Source of the DNA: Chloroflexota bacterium
GTDB taxonomy: Bacteria > Chloroflexota > Anaerolineae > CG2-30-64-16
Length of the DNA: 64,000 nucleotides
Direction of reading: 5' to 3'
NCBI GenBank assembly: GCA_026389845.1
Contig: JAPLHB010000152.1
Coordinates: 25,990 to 89,989, forward strand
Below, piece by piece: positions 17,389 to 28,461 of this stretch (its first letter is position 1; each line of letters starts with the position of its first letter). The translations under genes and the position numbers were made by a program. The notes under the pieces are model-generated. The model made no database searches. It saw nothing but the letters and a program-made list of their open reading frames with translations, and had not been told where the DNA came from.

Positions 17389-17746
17389 CAATCGCCTCGC
17401 CGCACTTCTTGCACATGCGAGCCCGGCTGCCGTCGGCGTGAATCTGGTGCGCGACGCGCGTAGGCTTGCCGCACTTCGGGCAGACCAACATCACGTTGGA
17501 GATGTGCATCGGCGCCTCGCGCTCGATGATGCCGAATTGGGTGTTGACGTTGCCGGTGCGCCGTTGGTGCTTCTTGACCAGGTTGAGGCCGGCCACGACG
17601 ACCCGATCGGCCAGGGGGTTGCGTATGCCGGCGCGGCGACCCTTGCCCCACTTGGCCCGGATCACGCGCTGCACCTCACCCTCGGAGCCGCGGTCGTCGC
17701 CGCTGGTCACACGAACCTTGTCGCCTTTACGGATGTTCATTGTCAC
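17381..17746 (-). CDS. rplX: 50S ribosomal protein L24
   Basis: The 121-residue protein has the KOW motif ([21 protein letters not shown]), then CPKC and CKKCG cysteine pairs that suggest zinc binding. It starts large-subunit assembly. The order rplN-rplX-rplE is standard. Confidence 0.96.
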   Translation of the reverse strand: MTMNIRKGDKVRVTSGDDRGSEGEVQRVIRAKWGKGRRAGIRNPLADRVVVAGLNLVKKHQRRTGNVNTQFGIIEREAPMHISNVMLVCPKCGKPTRVAHQIHADGSRARMCKKCGEAIDA

Positions 17747-17759
17747 TTCCCCCCACCAT

Positions 17760-17825
17760 AACGGGTAACCAGTAACCAGTAAAAATCTCTGCGTCGCGTG
17801 TTACTCGTTACTCATTACTCGTCAC
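17760..17825. repeat. GTAACCAGTAACCAGT / TTACTCGTTACTC repeat
   Basis: Tandem GTAACCAGT units are followed by inverted TTACTCGTTACTCATTAC words between rplN and rplX, a further family of the same architecture. Confidence 0.6.
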
Positions 17826-17826
17826 G

Positions 17827-18195
17827 CTACAGCACTTCCGGCGCCAGCGAAACGATGCGCATGTAACCACGATCGCGCAGCTCGCGAGCCACCGGCCCAA
17901 AGATACGCGTCCCACGCGGCGCCTTGAACTGGTCAATGATCACGGCTGCGTTGTCGTCGAACCGGATGTACGACCCATCAACCCGGCCATGCGGGTAAGT
18001 GGTGCGCACGATAACGGCCCGCACAACCTCGCCCGCCTTCACCGTCCCGTTCGGAGCCGCCTGCTTCACCGAGGCGATAATCACGTCGCCCAGGTGCGCA
18101 TATCGTCGCCCTGTTCCGCCCAGCACGCGAATGCAGAGGATTTCCTTGGCGCCGGTGTTATCGGCGACCTTGAGCCTGGTTTCCTGCTGAATCAT
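17827..18195 (-). CDS. rplN: 50S ribosomal protein L14
   Basis: The 122-residue protein starts [18 protein letters not shown], with [23 protein letters not shown] and [15 protein letters not shown]. It is a textbook L14, located at the subunit interface. Confidence 0.98.
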   Translation of the reverse strand: MIQQETRLKVADNTGAKEILCIRVLGGTGRRYAHLGDVIIASVKQAAPNGTVKAGEVVRAVIVRTTYPHGRVDGSYIRFDDNAAVIIDQFKAPRGTRIFGPVARELRDRGYMRIVSLAPEVL

Positions 18196-18218
18196 GTCTG
18201 CTCCTCTCCCGCCGAACG

Positions 18219-18500
18219 TTACGCAACCACCATCGGGCTGGTATCAACCTGCGCGGCGCGCTGGAGGATCGTCTCCACAAGCCAGTGCTTATCCCCGCTG
18301 ATGGGTCGGGACTCGACGATGCGAACCAGGTCGCCCATCATGCAGTCGTTGTGCTCGTCGTGGGCCTTATAGCGCTTGCTCAGACTGATGACCTTACCGT
18401 ACAGCGGGTGGCGGCGGGTGCGGCGCACGACCACGATCACCGTCTTCTGCATCTTGTTGCTGACCACTTGGCCGGTCAACCGTTTGCGTCGTTCCTGCAT
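18219..18500 (-). CDS. rpsQ: 30S ribosomal protein S17
   Basis: The 93-residue protein has [30 protein letters not shown] and [13 protein letters not shown] with the OB fold of S17. It follows rpmC by 3 bases. Confidence 0.97.
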   Translation of the reverse strand: MQERRKRLTGQVVSNKMQKTVIVVVRRTRRHPLYGKVISLSKRYKAHDEHNDCMMGDLVRIVESRPISGDKHWLVETILQRAAQVDTSPMVVA

Positions 18501-18503
18501 CGC

Positions 18504-18713
18504 TCATCCCTCCCCTGCCGCGACGGCCAAATCACGCTCACGCATGATCGTGCGCAGCCGGGCGATCTCTCGTCGGACCTGGCTGAGCCGGGTCGTGTTC
18601 TTCAACTGGCCGGTCGCGTACTGAAAGCGCAAGTTGAACATTTCCTGGTGAGCCTCGTCCAGGCGCCGCGCGACCTCGGCCTGAGACAGGTTGCGAACTT
18701 CACTGGGGTGCAT
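18504..18713 (-). CDS. rpmC: 50S ribosomal protein L29
   Basis: The 69-residue, two-helix protein has EVRNLSQAEVARRLDEAHQE and NTTRLSQVRREIARLRT. It sits by the nascent-chain exit. Its start overlaps the rplP stop by one base. Confidence 0.96.
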   Translation of the reverse strand: MHPSEVRNLSQAEVARRLDEAHQEMFNLRFQYATGQLKNTTRLSQVRREIARLRTIMRERDLAVAAGEG

Positions 18714-19135
18714 CAGCCTTCCTCCCCAACTTCACGGCGCACGAACTGCGTCGGGATCGGCAGCTTATGCGAAGCCAACCGCATCGCCTCCCGCGCTTCC
18801 TGTTCGCTCACGCCGGACACCTCAAACAACATGAGACCGGGCCGGACCACGGCCGCCCAGAACTCTACTGCGCCCTTGCCGCCGCCCATGCGGGTCTCGG
18901 CCGGCCGTTTGGTCACTGGATGGTCGGGGAAGACGCGAATCCACAGTTTGCCGCCGCGACGCAGATAACGAACGATCGCGCGACGGGCCGCTTCGATCTG
19001 ACGGCTGTTCAGCCACGCCGGCCCCAACGCTTGCAGGCCGAAATCGCCGAAGTTGATCTCATTGCCCCGGCTGGCAATCCCGCGCCGCCGGCCACGGTGC
19101 ACCTTGCGGTATTTCACGCGCTTAGGCATCAACAT
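18713..19135 (-). CDS. rplP: 50S ribosomal protein L16
   Basis: The 140-residue protein has [40 protein letters not shown] and the [11 protein letters not shown] loop near the peptidyl transferase centre. The ATG at 19135 has GAGGAG 8 bases upstream; a second ATG two codons in is also possible. Confidence 0.97.
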   Translation of the reverse strand: MLMPKRVKYRKVHRGRRRGIASRGNEINFGDFGLQALGPAWLNSRQIEAARRAIVRYLRRGGKLWIRVFPDHPVTKRPAETRMGGGKGAVEFWAAVVRPGLMLFEVSGVSEQEAREAMRLASHKLPIPTQFVRREVGEEG

Positions 19136-19184
19136 ACTCAGAACTCCTCACAAAGACCGCAGCGCTGGAATGGCAGAAAGGTTT

Positions 19185-19214
19185 CTGCAATCTGCAATCT
19201 GCAATCTGCAATCT
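19185..19214. repeat. CAATCTG tandem repeat
   Basis: Four direct copies of the 7-base unit CAATCTG lie between rpsC and rplP, a half-element of the GCGGATT family without its inverted partner. Confidence 0.65.
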
Positions 19215-19855
19215 CATTCGGCTCCGGGCAGGCGCTCGCCCTTGTAGATCCAGACCTTGATGCCGATCCGACCGTAGGTGGTCAAGGCCTCGGCTTTGGC
19301 GTAGTCAATCTCGGCGCGCAGGGTGTGGCGGGGCACCTGGCCCTCGCGCGCGGTCTCCACGCGAGCCATTTCTGCGCCGGCCAACCGGCCGCCGCAGCGG
19401 ATCATGCAGCCCTTCGCCCCGGACTTGAGCGCCCGCAGGATGGCCTGTTTCATCGCCCGCTTGTGGGAGATGCGGCGCTCCAACTGCTCCGCGATGCTCC
19501 GTGCGACCAGAGTGGCGTCCATCTCGGGCCGTTCGATCTCGGCGATGTCCAGCTTGACGCGCTTGTTGGTGACCTTCTGCAGGTCGTTGCGCAGCGCATT
19601 CACCGTAGCGCCCTTGCGGCCGATGATGATGCCCGGCTTCGCCGAATGCACCGTGATCCGCACCTGGTTGGGCGGGAAGCGCTCGATCTCGACCTTCGAG
19701 ATCGCGGCGTCCGGCAAGCTCTCATTCACGAGCTTGCGAACCGCGCGGTCTTCGGCGACCAACTTGGTGTACTCTTCGCCCTCCGCATACCAGCGAGAGC
19801 GGTGACTTTCAATCACGCCCAGGCGAAAGCCAATCGGGTGTACTTTGCGACCCAA
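19214..19855 (-). CDS. rpsC: 30S ribosomal protein S3 (TTG start)
   Basis: The TTG at 19855 has AAGGAGG 5 bases before it and yields GRKVHPIGFRLGVIE, the normal S3 start, giving 213 residues. GIIIGRKGATVNALR is the KH domain, and IDYAKAEALTTYGRIGIKVW lies in the C-terminal domain. A much longer in-frame opening reads back through rplV and is spurious. The ribosome-binding site overlaps the rplV stop. Confidence 0.95.
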   Translation of the reverse strand: MGRKVHPIGFRLGVIESHRSRWYAEGEEYTKLVAEDRAVRKLVNESLPDAAISKVEIERFPPNQVRITVHSAKPGIIIGRKGATVNALRNDLQKVTNKRVKLDIAEIERPEMDATLVARSIAEQLERRISHKRAMKQAILRALKSGAKGCMIRCGGRLAGAEMARVETAREGQVPRHTLRAEIDYAKAEALTTYGRIGIKVWIYKGERLPGAE

Positions 19856-19865
19856 AGCAGCCTCC

Positions 19866-20201
19866 TTATGACCGTTCTTCCAAGACGACGGTAATGTGCG
19901 ACGACCGGCGAATAATGGGCTTGAACCGCCCACGAGCGCCGAAACGGCGCCAGCGCCGCAGGGGCGCGCCGTCGGCCATAATTTGAGCGATGTACAAATC
20001 GTCGCGCGACAGGCCCAGGTTCTCCTCGGCGTTCGCCAGGGCTGAGGCCACCGTCTTGGCAACCGGCTCGGCGGCCGATTGCGACATGTAGCGCAGCATG
20101 GCCAACGCCTGATCAGCATTCATCCCGCGTATCTGGTCAATGACCCACCGTGTCTTCTGCGGTGAGATGCCCACATACTTGGTTACAGCACGAACTTCCA
20201 T
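19866..20201 (-). CDS. rplV: 50S ribosomal protein L22
   Basis: The 111-residue protein starts MEVRAVTKYVGISPQKTRWVID, with RGRFKPIIRRSSHITVVL forming the beta-hairpin that lines the exit tunnel. Its order between rpsS and rpsC is standard. Confidence 0.97.
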   Translation of the reverse strand: MEVRAVTKYVGISPQKTRWVIDQIRGMNADQALAMLRYMSQSAAEPVAKTVASALANAEENLGLSRDDLYIAQIMADGAPLRRWRRFGARGRFKPIIRRSSHITVVLEERS

Positions 20202-20216
20202 TATCTCACCTCACCG

Positions 20217-20498
20217 TTAGACCCGCGTGGTCTTCTTCTCGCTTCTGATGTGACCGCGGAAGAAACGCGTAGGCGCAAACTCGCCCAACTTATGCCCCAC
20301 CATGTTCTCAGCGACGTAGATGGGGACGTGGCGCCTGCCATCGTGCACGGCGATCGTATGGCCGACCATCTGCGGGAAGACCGTTGAAGCGCGCGACCAG
20401 GTCTTGATGACCTGCTTCTTGCCCGTGCGGTTCATCGCCTCGACCTTCTTGAGCAGCTTGGCCTGTACAAACGGACCTTTTTTCAGCGAACGAGACAT
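20217..20498 (-). CDS. rpsS: 30S ribosomal protein S19
   Basis: The 93-residue protein has [39 protein letters not shown] and [14 protein letters not shown], an unmistakable S19. Confidence 0.98.
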   Translation of the reverse strand: MSRSLKKGPFVQAKLLKKVEAMNRTGKKQVIKTWSRASTVFPQMVGHTIAVHDGRRHVPIYVAENMVGHKLGEFAPTRFFRGHIRSEKKTTRV

Positions 20499-20511
20499 AC
20501 GCTATCCCCCA

Positions 20512-21345
20512 TCACTTCGCGCCGCGGCGGCGCACGATGTACTGATTGGTGCGCTTGTTCTTGCGCGTCTTGTAACCCAGCGCCGGCTTGCCCCAGGGCG
20601 TCTTCGGGCCGGGCATACCGATCGGCGAGCGACCTTCGCCGCCACCGTGCGGGTGCGAATTCGGTTCCATCGCCACACCACGGACAGTCGGGCGCCAGCC
20701 CATCCACCGCTTGCGGCCCGCCTTGCCCAGGTTGATGTTGGCATGTTCCGGGTTCCCGACCTGCCCGATCGTCGCCATGCACACCACAGCTACCTTGCGC
20801 ACCTCGCCGCTCGGCAGACGCACCTGAGCGTAGTCGCCCTCGCGGGCCAGCAACTGCGCTGACACACCCGCCGACCGCACCAACTGGCCGCCGCGACCGG
20901 GCTGCAGCTCGACGTTGTGGATCATCGTGCCCAGGGGAATGTTGCGCAGCGGCAACGCATTGCCCACGCGCACCTCGGCCTCCGGGCCCGCCATCAACTT
21001 CGCGCCCACCTTCAGACCCAACGGGGCCAAAATGTACCGCTTCTCGCCGTCGGCATACACCACCAGCGCGATGCGAGCCGACCGGTTGGGGTCGTACTGA
21101 ATCGAGTCCACGCGGCCTGGCACGCCGGTCTTGTCGCGCTTGAAGTCAATGACGCGATACTGGCGCTTATGCGTGCCGCCACGATGACGCACCGTCACCC
21201 GCCCCTGGTTGTTCCGGCCGGTGATCTTGTTAACGGGTCGCAACAGCGACCGCTCCGGCTGCTTGTCGGGGGTAAGCTCTTCGAACGAAAAGCCGGTCAT
21301 CCCGCGCCGCCCAGGGCTGGTAGGCTTGTACACCTTGATACCCAT
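20512..21345 (-). CDS. rplB: 50S ribosomal protein L2
   Basis: The ATG at 21345 gives 277 residues ([16 protein letters not shown]). [17 protein letters not shown] and the C-terminal [13 protein letters not shown], with the conserved peptidyl-transferase-region His, identify L2. An in-frame start 12 codons earlier overlaps rplW and was rejected. Confidence 0.98.
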   Translation of the reverse strand: MGIKVYKPTSPGRRGMTGFSFEELTPDKQPERSLLRPVNKITGRNNQGRVTVRHRGGTHKRQYRVIDFKRDKTGVPGRVDSIQYDPNRSARIALVVYADGEKRYILAPLGLKVGAKLMAGPEAEVRVGNALPLRNIPLGTMIHNVELQPGRGGQLVRSAGVSAQLLAREGDYAQVRLPSGEVRKVAVVCMATIGQVGNPEHANINLGKAGRKRWMGWRPTVRGVAMEPNSHPHGGGEGRSPIGMPGPKTPWGKPALGYKTRKNKRTNQYIVRRRGAK

Positions 21346-21346
21346 G

Positions 21347-21634
21347 TCAAACCCCCTCGAAGAACTGGATCGTGCTGCCAACCGCCAATGTCACCACGGC
21401 CTTCTTGCGCGCCGCCTTCTTGGTGACGATCGAGCGACCCGAGCGACCCATCTTGGCCGGGACGTTGATGATCTGGACGTCCAGCACCTTCACGTTGAAG
21501 GCGGTTTCCACGGCGTCTTTCACCTGCATCTTATTCGCCCGGCGATTCACCTCAAACGTGAACTTGCGCTCCCCACCCTGGGCGGTCGTCTTTTCGGTGA
21601 CGACGGGGCGCTTCAGAATGTCGTAAACGTGCAT
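21347..21634 (-). CDS. rplW: 50S ribosomal protein L23
   Basis: The ATG at 21634 ([16 protein letters not shown]) gives 95 residues, with [22 protein letters not shown] and [19 protein letters not shown]23 is the docking site for SRP and trigger factor at the exit tunnel. A longer frame through rplD is spurious. Confidence 0.96.
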   Translation of the reverse strand: MHVYDILKRPVVTEKTTAQGGERKFTFEVNRRANKMQVKDAVETAFNVKVLDVQIINVPAKMGRSGRSIVTKKAARKKAVVTLAVGSTIQFFEGV

Positions 21635-21648
21635 GTCATCCTCCCCAC

Positions 21649-22275
21649 TTAGCCCAGGATCTCGGTGATGACCGTCAGCGCGTCCTGCGGAATCACCAGG
21701 TAATCGTAGGTGAGCAGATCGCGAACGTTGACGTAGCTGGCCCGCAAAAGCTTCACGTCCGGCAAGTTGTTCGCCGAGCGCTCCACGGCCCAATTTTCGC
21801 CAGCCATCAGGATCAGCGCGCTGGAGTTCACGGCGAGATTCTGCAACACGGTTGCCATCGCGCGCGTCTTCGGCGCATCCATCGTGAGTGCATCGAGCAC
21901 CACCACCCGCTCCTCGGCAACCTTCACGGTGAGGGCCGCACACACGGCCGCGCGGCGCATCTTGCGAGGCATCTGTTGAGCATAGGAGCGAGGGGTCGGC
22001 CCGAAGATGATGCCGCCCTTGCGCCACTGCGCGGCGCGAGTTCCACCTTGACGGGCGCGGCCGGTGCCTTTTTGTTTCCACGGCTTGCGGCCGCCGCCAG
22101 CCACCTCACCGCGAGTCTTGGTCTTAGACGTACCCAGGCGGGCATTCGCCAATTGGCGGACCAACGCCTGGTGCATCAAAGGCTTGTTCACGGGCGCAGC
22201 GAAAATGGTGTCGGCCAATTCGATCGCGCCGACCTGCTCGCCCGCCATGTTCATCATTGAGACTTGCATCGTCAC
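21649..22275 (-). CDS. rplD: 50S ribosomal protein L4
   Basis: The 208-residue protein has TKTRGEVAGGGRKPWKQKGTGRARQG (the tunnel loop), GPTPRSYAQQMPRKMRR and LLTYDYLVIPQDAL. In several bacteria L4 also represses its own operon; no leader was examined here. Confidence 0.96.
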   Translation of the reverse strand: MTMQVSMMNMAGEQVGAIELADTIFAAPVNKPLMHQALVRQLANARLGTSKTKTRGEVAGGGRKPWKQKGTGRARQGGTRAAQWRKGGIIFGPTPRSYAQQMPRKMRRAAVCAALTVKVAEERVVVLDALTMDAPKTRAMATVLQNLAVNSSALILMAGENWAVERSANNLPDVKLLRASYVNVRDLLTYDYLVIPQDALTVITEILG

Positions 22276-22281
22276 TACCCC

Positions 22282-22914
22282 CTACCCCTGCTTGCGCGCT
22301 TGGGTGATCACCAACAAGCCGCTCTTCGCGCCCGGCACCGCACCGCGCACGGCCAGCAGGTTGCGCTCGGGATCAACCAAGACGACGCGGAGGTTGGAGA
22401 CGGTAACAGGCACATTGCCCATGTGCCCGGCCATGTGCTTGCCCTTGTAGATGCGGCCCGGCGTAGTGCCGGAGCTGCTGGCGCCCGGGGCGCGCAGGCG
22501 ATCGGATTGGCCGTGCGTGCGAGGACCGCCGCGCATATTGTAGCGCTTGACGCCACCCTGGAACCCGCGGCCCTTGGAGATACCCTTGACGTCCACCCGC
22601 TCGTGCGTCGTGAAGACGTCGGCCAATAGTTTTTGGCCCACTGTGAGGTCTTCGACGTCCTTCACGCGAATTTCGCGCAGCCGGCGCAGCGCGGGCAGGC
22701 CGCTGCGCTTCAGATGCCCCAACTGTCCCTTCGTCAGACGCCGGGGCTGCGTCTCATCCAGGCCCAACTGGACGGCGGTATAGCCATCCCGTTCCTGCGT
22801 TTTGATCTGCGTCACGTAGCAAGGCCCAGCCTCGATGATCGTGACCGGCACTACTTCGCCCCTCGCGGTGAGCAACTGCGTCATGCCCACCTTGCGACCC
22901 AAAAGGCCCTTCAT
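22282..22914 (-). CDS. rplC: 50S ribosomal protein L3
   Basis: The ATG at 22914 (MKGLLGRKVGMTQL) gives 210 residues. GISKGRGFQGGVKRYNMRGGP and the KGKHMAGHMG loop are L3 signatures. In-frame extension upstream falls in the repeat at 22987-23050. Confidence 0.97.
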   Translation of the reverse strand: MKGLLGRKVGMTQLLTARGEVVPVTIIEAGPCYVTQIKTQERDGYTAVQLGLDETQPRRLTKGQLGHLKRSGLPALRRLREIRVKDVEDLTVGQKLLADVFTTHERVDVKGISKGRGFQGGVKRYNMRGGPRTHGQSDRLRAPGASSSGTTPGRIYKGKHMAGHMGNVPVTVSNLRVVLVDPERNLLAVRGAVPGAKSGLLVITQARKQG

Positions 22915-22986
22915 CTCGTATCCTCCCTGGGACTGTCGTGACCACACCGGCTGTCGTAGACTCCGGCTTGGCCGCATCATCCCATC

Positions 22987-23050
22987 CGATTGCAGATTTG
23001 AGATTTGAGATTGCAGATTAATCCTCACCTGCAATCAACAATCCGCAATC
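22987..23050. repeat. GCAGATT/GAGATT-family palindromic repeat
   Basis: GATTGCAGATTTGAGATTTG is answered by CAATCAACAATCCGCAATC. It fills the rplC-rpsJ gap and ends at the rpsJ stop. Confidence 0.7.
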
Positions 23051-23358
23051 TACAATTTAATTTCGATGTCCACACCCGCCGGCAGATCGAGCTTCGTCAA
23101 ATTCTCGATGGTCTTGGGGCCGGGTTCGAGGACGTCAATCAGGCGCTTATGCGTTCGGATTTCGAACTGCTCGCGGCTGTCCTTGTCAACGAACGTCGCC
23201 CGGTTGACGGTGAACTTTTCGATGCGCGTAGGCAGCGGGATAGGGCCGACGACGTTGGCGCCGGTGCGCTCGGCCGCATCCACGATCTTGCGGACGGAAT
23301 CATCCAGCACGCGATGGTCAAAGGCCTTAAGCCGGATACGAATCCTGTTTTTCGCCAT
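23050..23358 (-). CDS. rpsJ: 30S ribosomal protein S10
   Basis: The ATG at 23358 gives 102 residues ([19 protein letters not shown]), with [16 protein letters not shown] and [10 protein letters not shown]10 is also the NusB partner in antitermination. Earlier in-frame starts lie in the palindrome at 23383-23415. Confidence 0.97.
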   Translation of the reverse strand: MAKNRIRIRLKAFDHRVLDDSVRKIVDAAERTGANVVGPIPLPTRIEKFTVNRATFVDKDSREQFEIRTHKRLIDVLEPGPKTIENLTKLDLPAGVDIEIKL

Positions 23359-23382
23359 GAAAGCTCTCTCCACGACACAAAC

Positions 23383-23415
23383 AGACTTCGGAAGTCTCGG
23401 AGACTTCCGAAGTCT
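23383..23415. repeat. AGACTTCGGAAGTCT double palindrome
   Basis: AGACTTCGGAAGTCT (23383-23397) and AGACTTCCGAAGTCT (23401-23415) are perfect inverted copies separated by CGG. Each is itself nearly palindromic. It lies between tuf and rpsJ. Confidence 0.7.
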
Positions 23416-23425
23416 CATGTCCACA

Positions 23426-24625
<1,200 letters not shown>

Positions 24626-24637
24626 AAGAACTCCTTC

Positions 24638-24720
24638 TGATTGCGGATTGCGGACTGCGGATTGTGGATTGCGGAATCTCATCCCTCGTCCGCAATCAGA
24701 AATCCGAAATCCGAAATTAA
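24638..24720. repeat. GCGGATT-family palindromic repeat
   Basis: ATTGCGGATTGCGGACTGCGG is answered by CCGCAATCAGAAATCCG. It lies in the tuf leader, just upstream of the ribosome-binding site. Confidence 0.7.
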
Positions 24721-24776
24721 AAGAGACTGCCTCGTTCAGATCGTGGGGCCGTCGCCCGGAGATGCTGACGAGGCAG
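24720..24776 (-). terminator. candidate attenuator hairpin in tuf leader
   Basis: On the minus strand CTGCCTCGT (24776-24768) pairs with ACGAGGCAG (24735-24727) around a 32-base loop and is followed by TCTCTTTTAATT. The U-rich tail is broken and the loop is large, so termination is uncertain. Confidence 0.35.
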
Positions 24777-24780
24777 GCAC

Positions 24781-24844
24781 AGACCCGAAGGGTTCGCGGG
24801 ATTCGCGCTCGTCTCTCGCGGTACGAGAGAAACCCTTCGGGTCT
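24781..24844. repeat. AGACCCGAAGGGTT inverted repeat
   Basis: AGACCCGAAGGGTT (24781-24794) and AACCCTTCGGGTCT (24831-24844) are a perfect 14-base inverted repeat around a centre that contains CTCTCGCGGTACGAGAG. It lies in the tuf leader. Confidence 0.7.
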
Positions 24845-24960
24845 CTAGAAATCTGCTCTGCGTCGGCACCTCATGCCACAAGGGGCGAGGCACCTGATGC
24901 CACTCCGAGTCCGTTATACCCGCGTGAGAGTACAACGTTGCATTCGGCGGCAACCCTGCT

Positions 24961-24989
24961 ATTATATCCAAAAAGCCCCGTGCTGGCAA
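24961..24989 (-). promoter_or_regulatory. tuf promoter
   Basis: On the minus strand TTGCCA (-35, 24984-24989) is followed 17 bases later by a perfect TATAAT (-10, 24961-24966). The -35 lies inside the loop of the fusA terminator, so the two signals overlap. The start of transcription is expected near 24954. Confidence 0.65.
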
Positions 24990-25000
24990 ATTTGGGGCTT
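24968..25000 (-). terminator. intrinsic terminator of fusA
   Basis: On the minus strand AAGCCCC (25000-24994) pairs with GGGGCTT (24979-24973), followed by a T run, 13 bases after the fusA stop. The loop of 14 bases holds the tuf -35 element. Confidence 0.65.
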
Positions 25001-25012
25001 ATGTACTCCAAA

Positions 25013-27115
25013 CTACTTAGACATGCCCAGAATCGTCTTTGCGCGATCCTCGGGCACCACGTCGTAATGATCGAACTCCATCGTAGATGTGCCGCGGCCC
25101 TGGGTGGCCGAACGCAGGCTGGTGGCATAACCAAACATCTCGGCCAGCGGAACCGTGCCCTTGATCGCCTGCATCCCGACCGAGTGCAACTCCAATCCGC
25201 TGATCTGGCCGCGCCGGGCCATCAGATCACCGATCACGTCGCCGGTGGCGTTTTCTGGCACGACGATTTCGATTCGCATCAACGGTTCCAGCAGCACAGG
25301 CGCGCCCTTCTGGACGCCCTCGCGCAATGCCATCGAACCCGCGATCTTGAACGCCATGTCGGAGCTATCTACCTCGTGGAACGAACCGCCGGTCAACGTA
25401 GCGCGGATGTCCACCATCGGGTAGCCGCCAAGAATGCCGTTCTCCATGGACTCGCGCATCCCCTGTCCCACCGGCGCGATGTACTCCCGCGGAATCGCGC
25501 CGCCCACCACCTTGTCCACAAACTCGAAACCGCTGCCCTTCGGCAAAGGCTCCAGCTCAACGATGACGTGGGCAAACTGGCCGCGCCCACCGGTCTGGCG
25601 GACAAAACGGGTCTCCACCTCCACCTTTCGGGTGATCGTCTCGCGATAGGCCACCTGGTGGCGGCCTACGTGCGCCTGCACGCCGAACTCACGATGCATC
25701 CGGTCCACCAGCACTTCCAGGTGGAGCTCACCCATGCCGCTGATCACCGTCTGGCCGGACTGCTCGTCGGTGCGCACGCGGAAGGTCGGGTCCTCTTCGG
25801 ACAGGCGTTGCAAGGCGTTGCCGAGCTTGTCCTGGTCAGCCTTGGTCTTTGGCTCGACAGCCACCGAAATGACCGGCGCGGGGAACTCGATGGTTTCCAG
25901 GATGATCGGCGCGGCCGGGTCGCAAAGGGTCTCGCCGGTGAAGGTCTGCTTCACCCCGATGATGGCGCCGATGTCGCCCGCGCGCAGCTCGGTCAACTCC
26001 TGGCGCTTCTCCGCGTAGATCTGCACCAGCCGGCCGATGCGTTCCTTGCGATCCTTGTTGGAGTTCACCAACATCTGGCCCGTCTGCAACACGCCCGAGT
26101 AGACGCGCAGATAGGCCAACTTGCCGATGAAGGGGTCGGACTGAATCTTGAAGACCAGGGCGGCAGCAGGAGCGTTCGGGTCGGCCGGGCGTTCTTCTTC
26201 CTCGTCGGTATCGGGGTTGATGCCACGAACGGCGGGAATGTCCAGGGGCGAAGGCAGATAATCCACTACCGCGTCGAGCAGCAGTTGGACGCCCTTCGTG
26301 CGCAACGCGGTACCGCACAGCACCGGCACGAGCTGACCGGCAATAGTCGCCTTACGCAAAGCGGTGCGCAACTCATCCTCGGTGATCTCCTCCACATCGA
26401 GGAACTTCGTCGTCAAGTCCTCGTCGGTTTCAGCGATCCGCTCGACCATCTCCGCGCGCACCGCATTGACCTGGTCAACCAACTCAGACGGAATCGGCAC
26501 GGCAACGGGGTTGGTGCCCAGCGATTCGGGAAAGGTCCAGGCCGTGCGGGTGATGAGGTCAACCATTCCCTGGAACAAGTCTTCCGAACCGATGGGAATC
26601 TGCACGGCCACAGGATGCGCGACGAGGCGGTCGCGGATCATCCCGATCGTACGCCAGAAGTCGGCGCCGGTGCGATCCATCTTGTTGACGAAGCAGATAC
26701 GGGGCACGCCGTAGTGGTTGGCCTGCCGCCAGACCGTCTCGGATTGCGGCTCCACACCGGCCACCGCGTCGAACACCACTACGCCGCCATCGAGGACGCG
26801 CAGGCTACGCTGCACCTCAGCGGTGAAGTCAATGTGGCCGGGGGTGTCAATCAGGTTGATCCGGTAGCCGCGCCACTCGCTGGTGATGGCCGCCGACGTG
26901 ATCGTGATGCCGCGCTCGCGCTCCTGCACCATCCAGTCGGTGACGGTCGTCCCCTCGTCCACGTTGCCCATCCGGTACGTCTTGCCGGTGTAGTACAAAA
27001 TGCGCTCGGTGGTCGTGGTTTTGCCCGCGTCGATATGTGCGATGATGCCGATATTGCGCAGCATCCGCAAACGGGTTTCGTCCGAGTCAGACATAGCGAC
27101 AGGTTTCGCGAGCAT
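25013..27115 (-). CDS. fusA: translation elongation factor G
   Basis: About 700 residues with five domains. [14 protein letters not shown] is G1, DTPGHIDF is G3 and NKMDR is G4, and the domain IV tip reads [13 protein letters not shown]. It drives ribosome translocation. The ATG at 27115 was chosen; a GTG at 27124 and an ATG at 27094 are possible, and none has a strong ribosome-binding site. It is third in rpsL-rpsG-fusA and ends at a terminator. Confidence 0.97.
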   Translation of the reverse strand: MLAKPVAMSDSDETRLRMLRNIGIIAHIDAGKTTTTERILYYTGKTYRMGNVDEGTTVTDWMVQERERGITITSAAITSEWRGYRINLIDTPGHIDFTAEVQRSLRVLDGGVVVFDAVAGVEPQSETVWRQANHYGVPRICFVNKMDRTGADFWRTIGMIRDRLVAHPVAVQIPIGSEDLFQGMVDLITRTAWTFPESLGTNPVAVPIPSELVDQVNAVRAEMVERIAETDEDLTTKFLDVEEITEDELRTALRKATIAGQLVPVLCGTALRTKGVQLLLDAVVDYLPSPLDIPAVRGINPDTDEEEERPADPNAPAAALVFKIQSDPFIGKLAYLRVYSGVLQTGQMLVNSNKDRKERIGRLVQIYAEKRQELTELRAGDIGAIIGVKQTFTGETLCDPAAPIILETIEFPAPVISVAVEPKTKADQDKLGNALQRLSEEDPTFRVRTDEQSGQTVISGMGELHLEVLVDRMHREFGVQAHVGRHQVAYRETITRKVEVETRFVRQTGGRGQFAHVIVELEPLPKGSGFEFVDKVVGGAIPREYIAPVGQGMRESMENGILGGYPMVDIRATLTGGSFHEVDSSDMAFKIAGSMALREGVQKGAPVLLEPLMRIEIVVPENATGDVIGDLMARRGQISGLELHSVGMQAIKGTVPLAEMFGYATSLRSATQGRGTSTMEFDHYDVVPEDRAKTILGMSK

Positions 27116-27164
27116 GGTAACCACTCACAAACCAAAGACGAAATTGACAGTGTCTTGAGAAAAC

Positions 27165-27193
27165 CTTCCCGCAGGCTGACCGCCTGCGGGAAG
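27165..27193 (-). terminator. hairpin between rpsG and fusA
   Basis: CTTCCCGCAGGC (27165-27176) and GCCTGCGGGAAG (27182-27193) form a perfect 12-base stem with a 5-base loop, followed on the minus strand by GTTTTCTC. It could be a partial terminator that sets the fusA level, or an RNA-stabilising hairpin. Confidence 0.45.
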
Positions 27194-27218
27194 ATCAGAG
27201 ACTAAGATACCGACCGAC

Positions 27219-27689
27219 TTACCAGCGATAATGCGCAAAGGCCCGGTTGGCCTCAGCCATCTTGTGGGTCTCTTCCTTCTTCTTGATGGTGGTGCCCTGG
27301 TTCTGGAAGGCATCCATCAATTCGCCGGAGAGCTTGTCCACCATGCTTTTGCCGGGGCGCTTGCGCGCGTTCATGATCAGCCAGCGCAGGGCCAGCGCCA
27401 GACGCCGGTCCTCGCGGATCTCCATGGGTACCTGGTAGGTGGCGCCGCCGACGCGGCGGGGCCGCACCTCGATGATCGGGGTGGCGTTGCGTACGGCCTG
27501 CTCCAGGATTTCCACGCCCGGCTTCTTGCCGCGCGTTTCCAGGATTTCTAAGGCGCCGTAGATGATCCGCTCGGCGGTGGCCTTCTTGCCGCTGATCATC
27601 AGCTTATTGACGAAACGCGCGACCAACTCGTTGTTGAAGCGCGGATCGGGCAGGACAATACGCTTTTCGGGGCGATTACGTCGAGACAT
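27219..27689 (-). CDS. rpsG: 30S ribosomal protein S7
   Basis: The 156-residue protein has [43 protein letters not shown] and [10 protein letters not shown]7 nucleates the 30S head and in several bacteria regulates the str operon. Confidence 0.98.
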   Translation of the reverse strand: MSRRNRPEKRIVLPDPRFNNELVARFVNKLMISGKKATAERIIYGALEILETRGKKPGVEILEQAVRNATPIIEVRPRRVGGATYQVPMEIREDRRLALALRWLIMNARKRPGKSMVDKLSGELMDAFQNQGTTIKKKEETHKMAEANRAFAHYRW

Positions 27690-27705
27690 GACTCACTCCA
27701 CCTTG

Positions 27706-27789
27706 AATTGCGGATTGCGGATTGTAGATTGCAGATTACCTTCACGGCTCAACCTGCAATCCGAAATCCGAAATCTAAAATCCGAAATC
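27706..27789. repeat. GCGGATT-family palindromic repeat
   Basis: AATTGCGGATTGCGGATTG is answered by CAATCCGAAATCCGAAATC. It fills the rpsG-rpsL gap and supplies the rpsL stop region. Confidence 0.7.
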
Positions 27790-28246
27790 ATTTCTTGGCA
27801 CCCTTGGCTGGCTGCTTACCCGCCGCGACCTTCTTGGGAAGCTTCGCACCGTATTTAGAACGAGCGCGTTTACGGTTTTCGACGCCGGTCGCGTCCAGCG
27901 CGCCGCGCACGATGTGGTAGCGGACGCCAGGCAGATCCTTGACGCGGCCGCCGCGCACCAGCACCACCGAGTGCTCCTGCAGGCTATGGCCCTCGCCCGG
28001 AATGTAGGCGGTGACTTCGATACCATTGGTGAGACGCACGCGGGCGATCTTCCGCAGCGCGGAGTTCGGTTTCTTCGGCGTCATGGTGCGCACCTGGGTG
28101 CAAACCCCACGCTTGAAGGGGTTGCCCTTAGTCATGCGCCGCGAGCGGCCAGAGAGCGCGTTGTGCGTAAATTGCAACGCCGGCGCCTTTTCCTTTTTGG
28201 CAATCGGCTTGCGGCCTTTCCGAACGAGTTGATTAATGGTCGGCAA
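27788..28246 (-). CDS. rpsL: 30S ribosomal protein S12 (TTG start)
   Basis: The TTG at 28246 has GGAGG 5 bases upstream and gives 152 residues starting [13 protein letters not shown], the normal S12 start. [17 protein letters not shown] (with the usual streptomycin-sensitive Lys) and [25 protein letters not shown] are intact. The C-terminal tail is longer and Lys/Ala-rich. The in-frame opening to 28351 is not coding. Confidence 0.95.
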   Translation of the reverse strand: MPTINQLVRKGRKPIAKKEKAPALQFTHNALSGRSRRMTKGNPFKRGVCTQVRTMTPKKPNSALRKIARVRLTNGIEVTAYIPGEGHSLQEHSVVLVRGGRVKDLPGVRYHIVRGALDATGVENRKRARSKYGAKLPKKVAAGKQPAKGAKK

Positions 28247-28341
28247 GATGTCCTCCGTATTCCTCGTGTACAGCTTGAACAACGCGTGGTGACCCACAGA
28301 CTCTACGAGGTCAGTCCCTCCGGGCCAACCCACGAAAGCGC

Positions 28342-28370
28342 AGTTTAACACAGGACCCGGTTTGGGTCAA
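28342..28370 (-). promoter_or_regulatory. promoter of the str operon
   Basis: On the minus strand TTGACC (28365-28370) and TAAACT (28342-28347) are spaced by 17 bases. The rpsL start codon is about 90 bases past the predicted transcription start. Confidence 0.65.
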
Positions 28371-28389
28371 ATTAGTTGCCGTGTGATCT

Positions 28390-28461
28390 TCGATGGACGA
28401 CGAACGACGGCCGACCACAAGAGCTAGATCGTTAGTTCGGTCGTTCGTCATTCGTCGTTCA

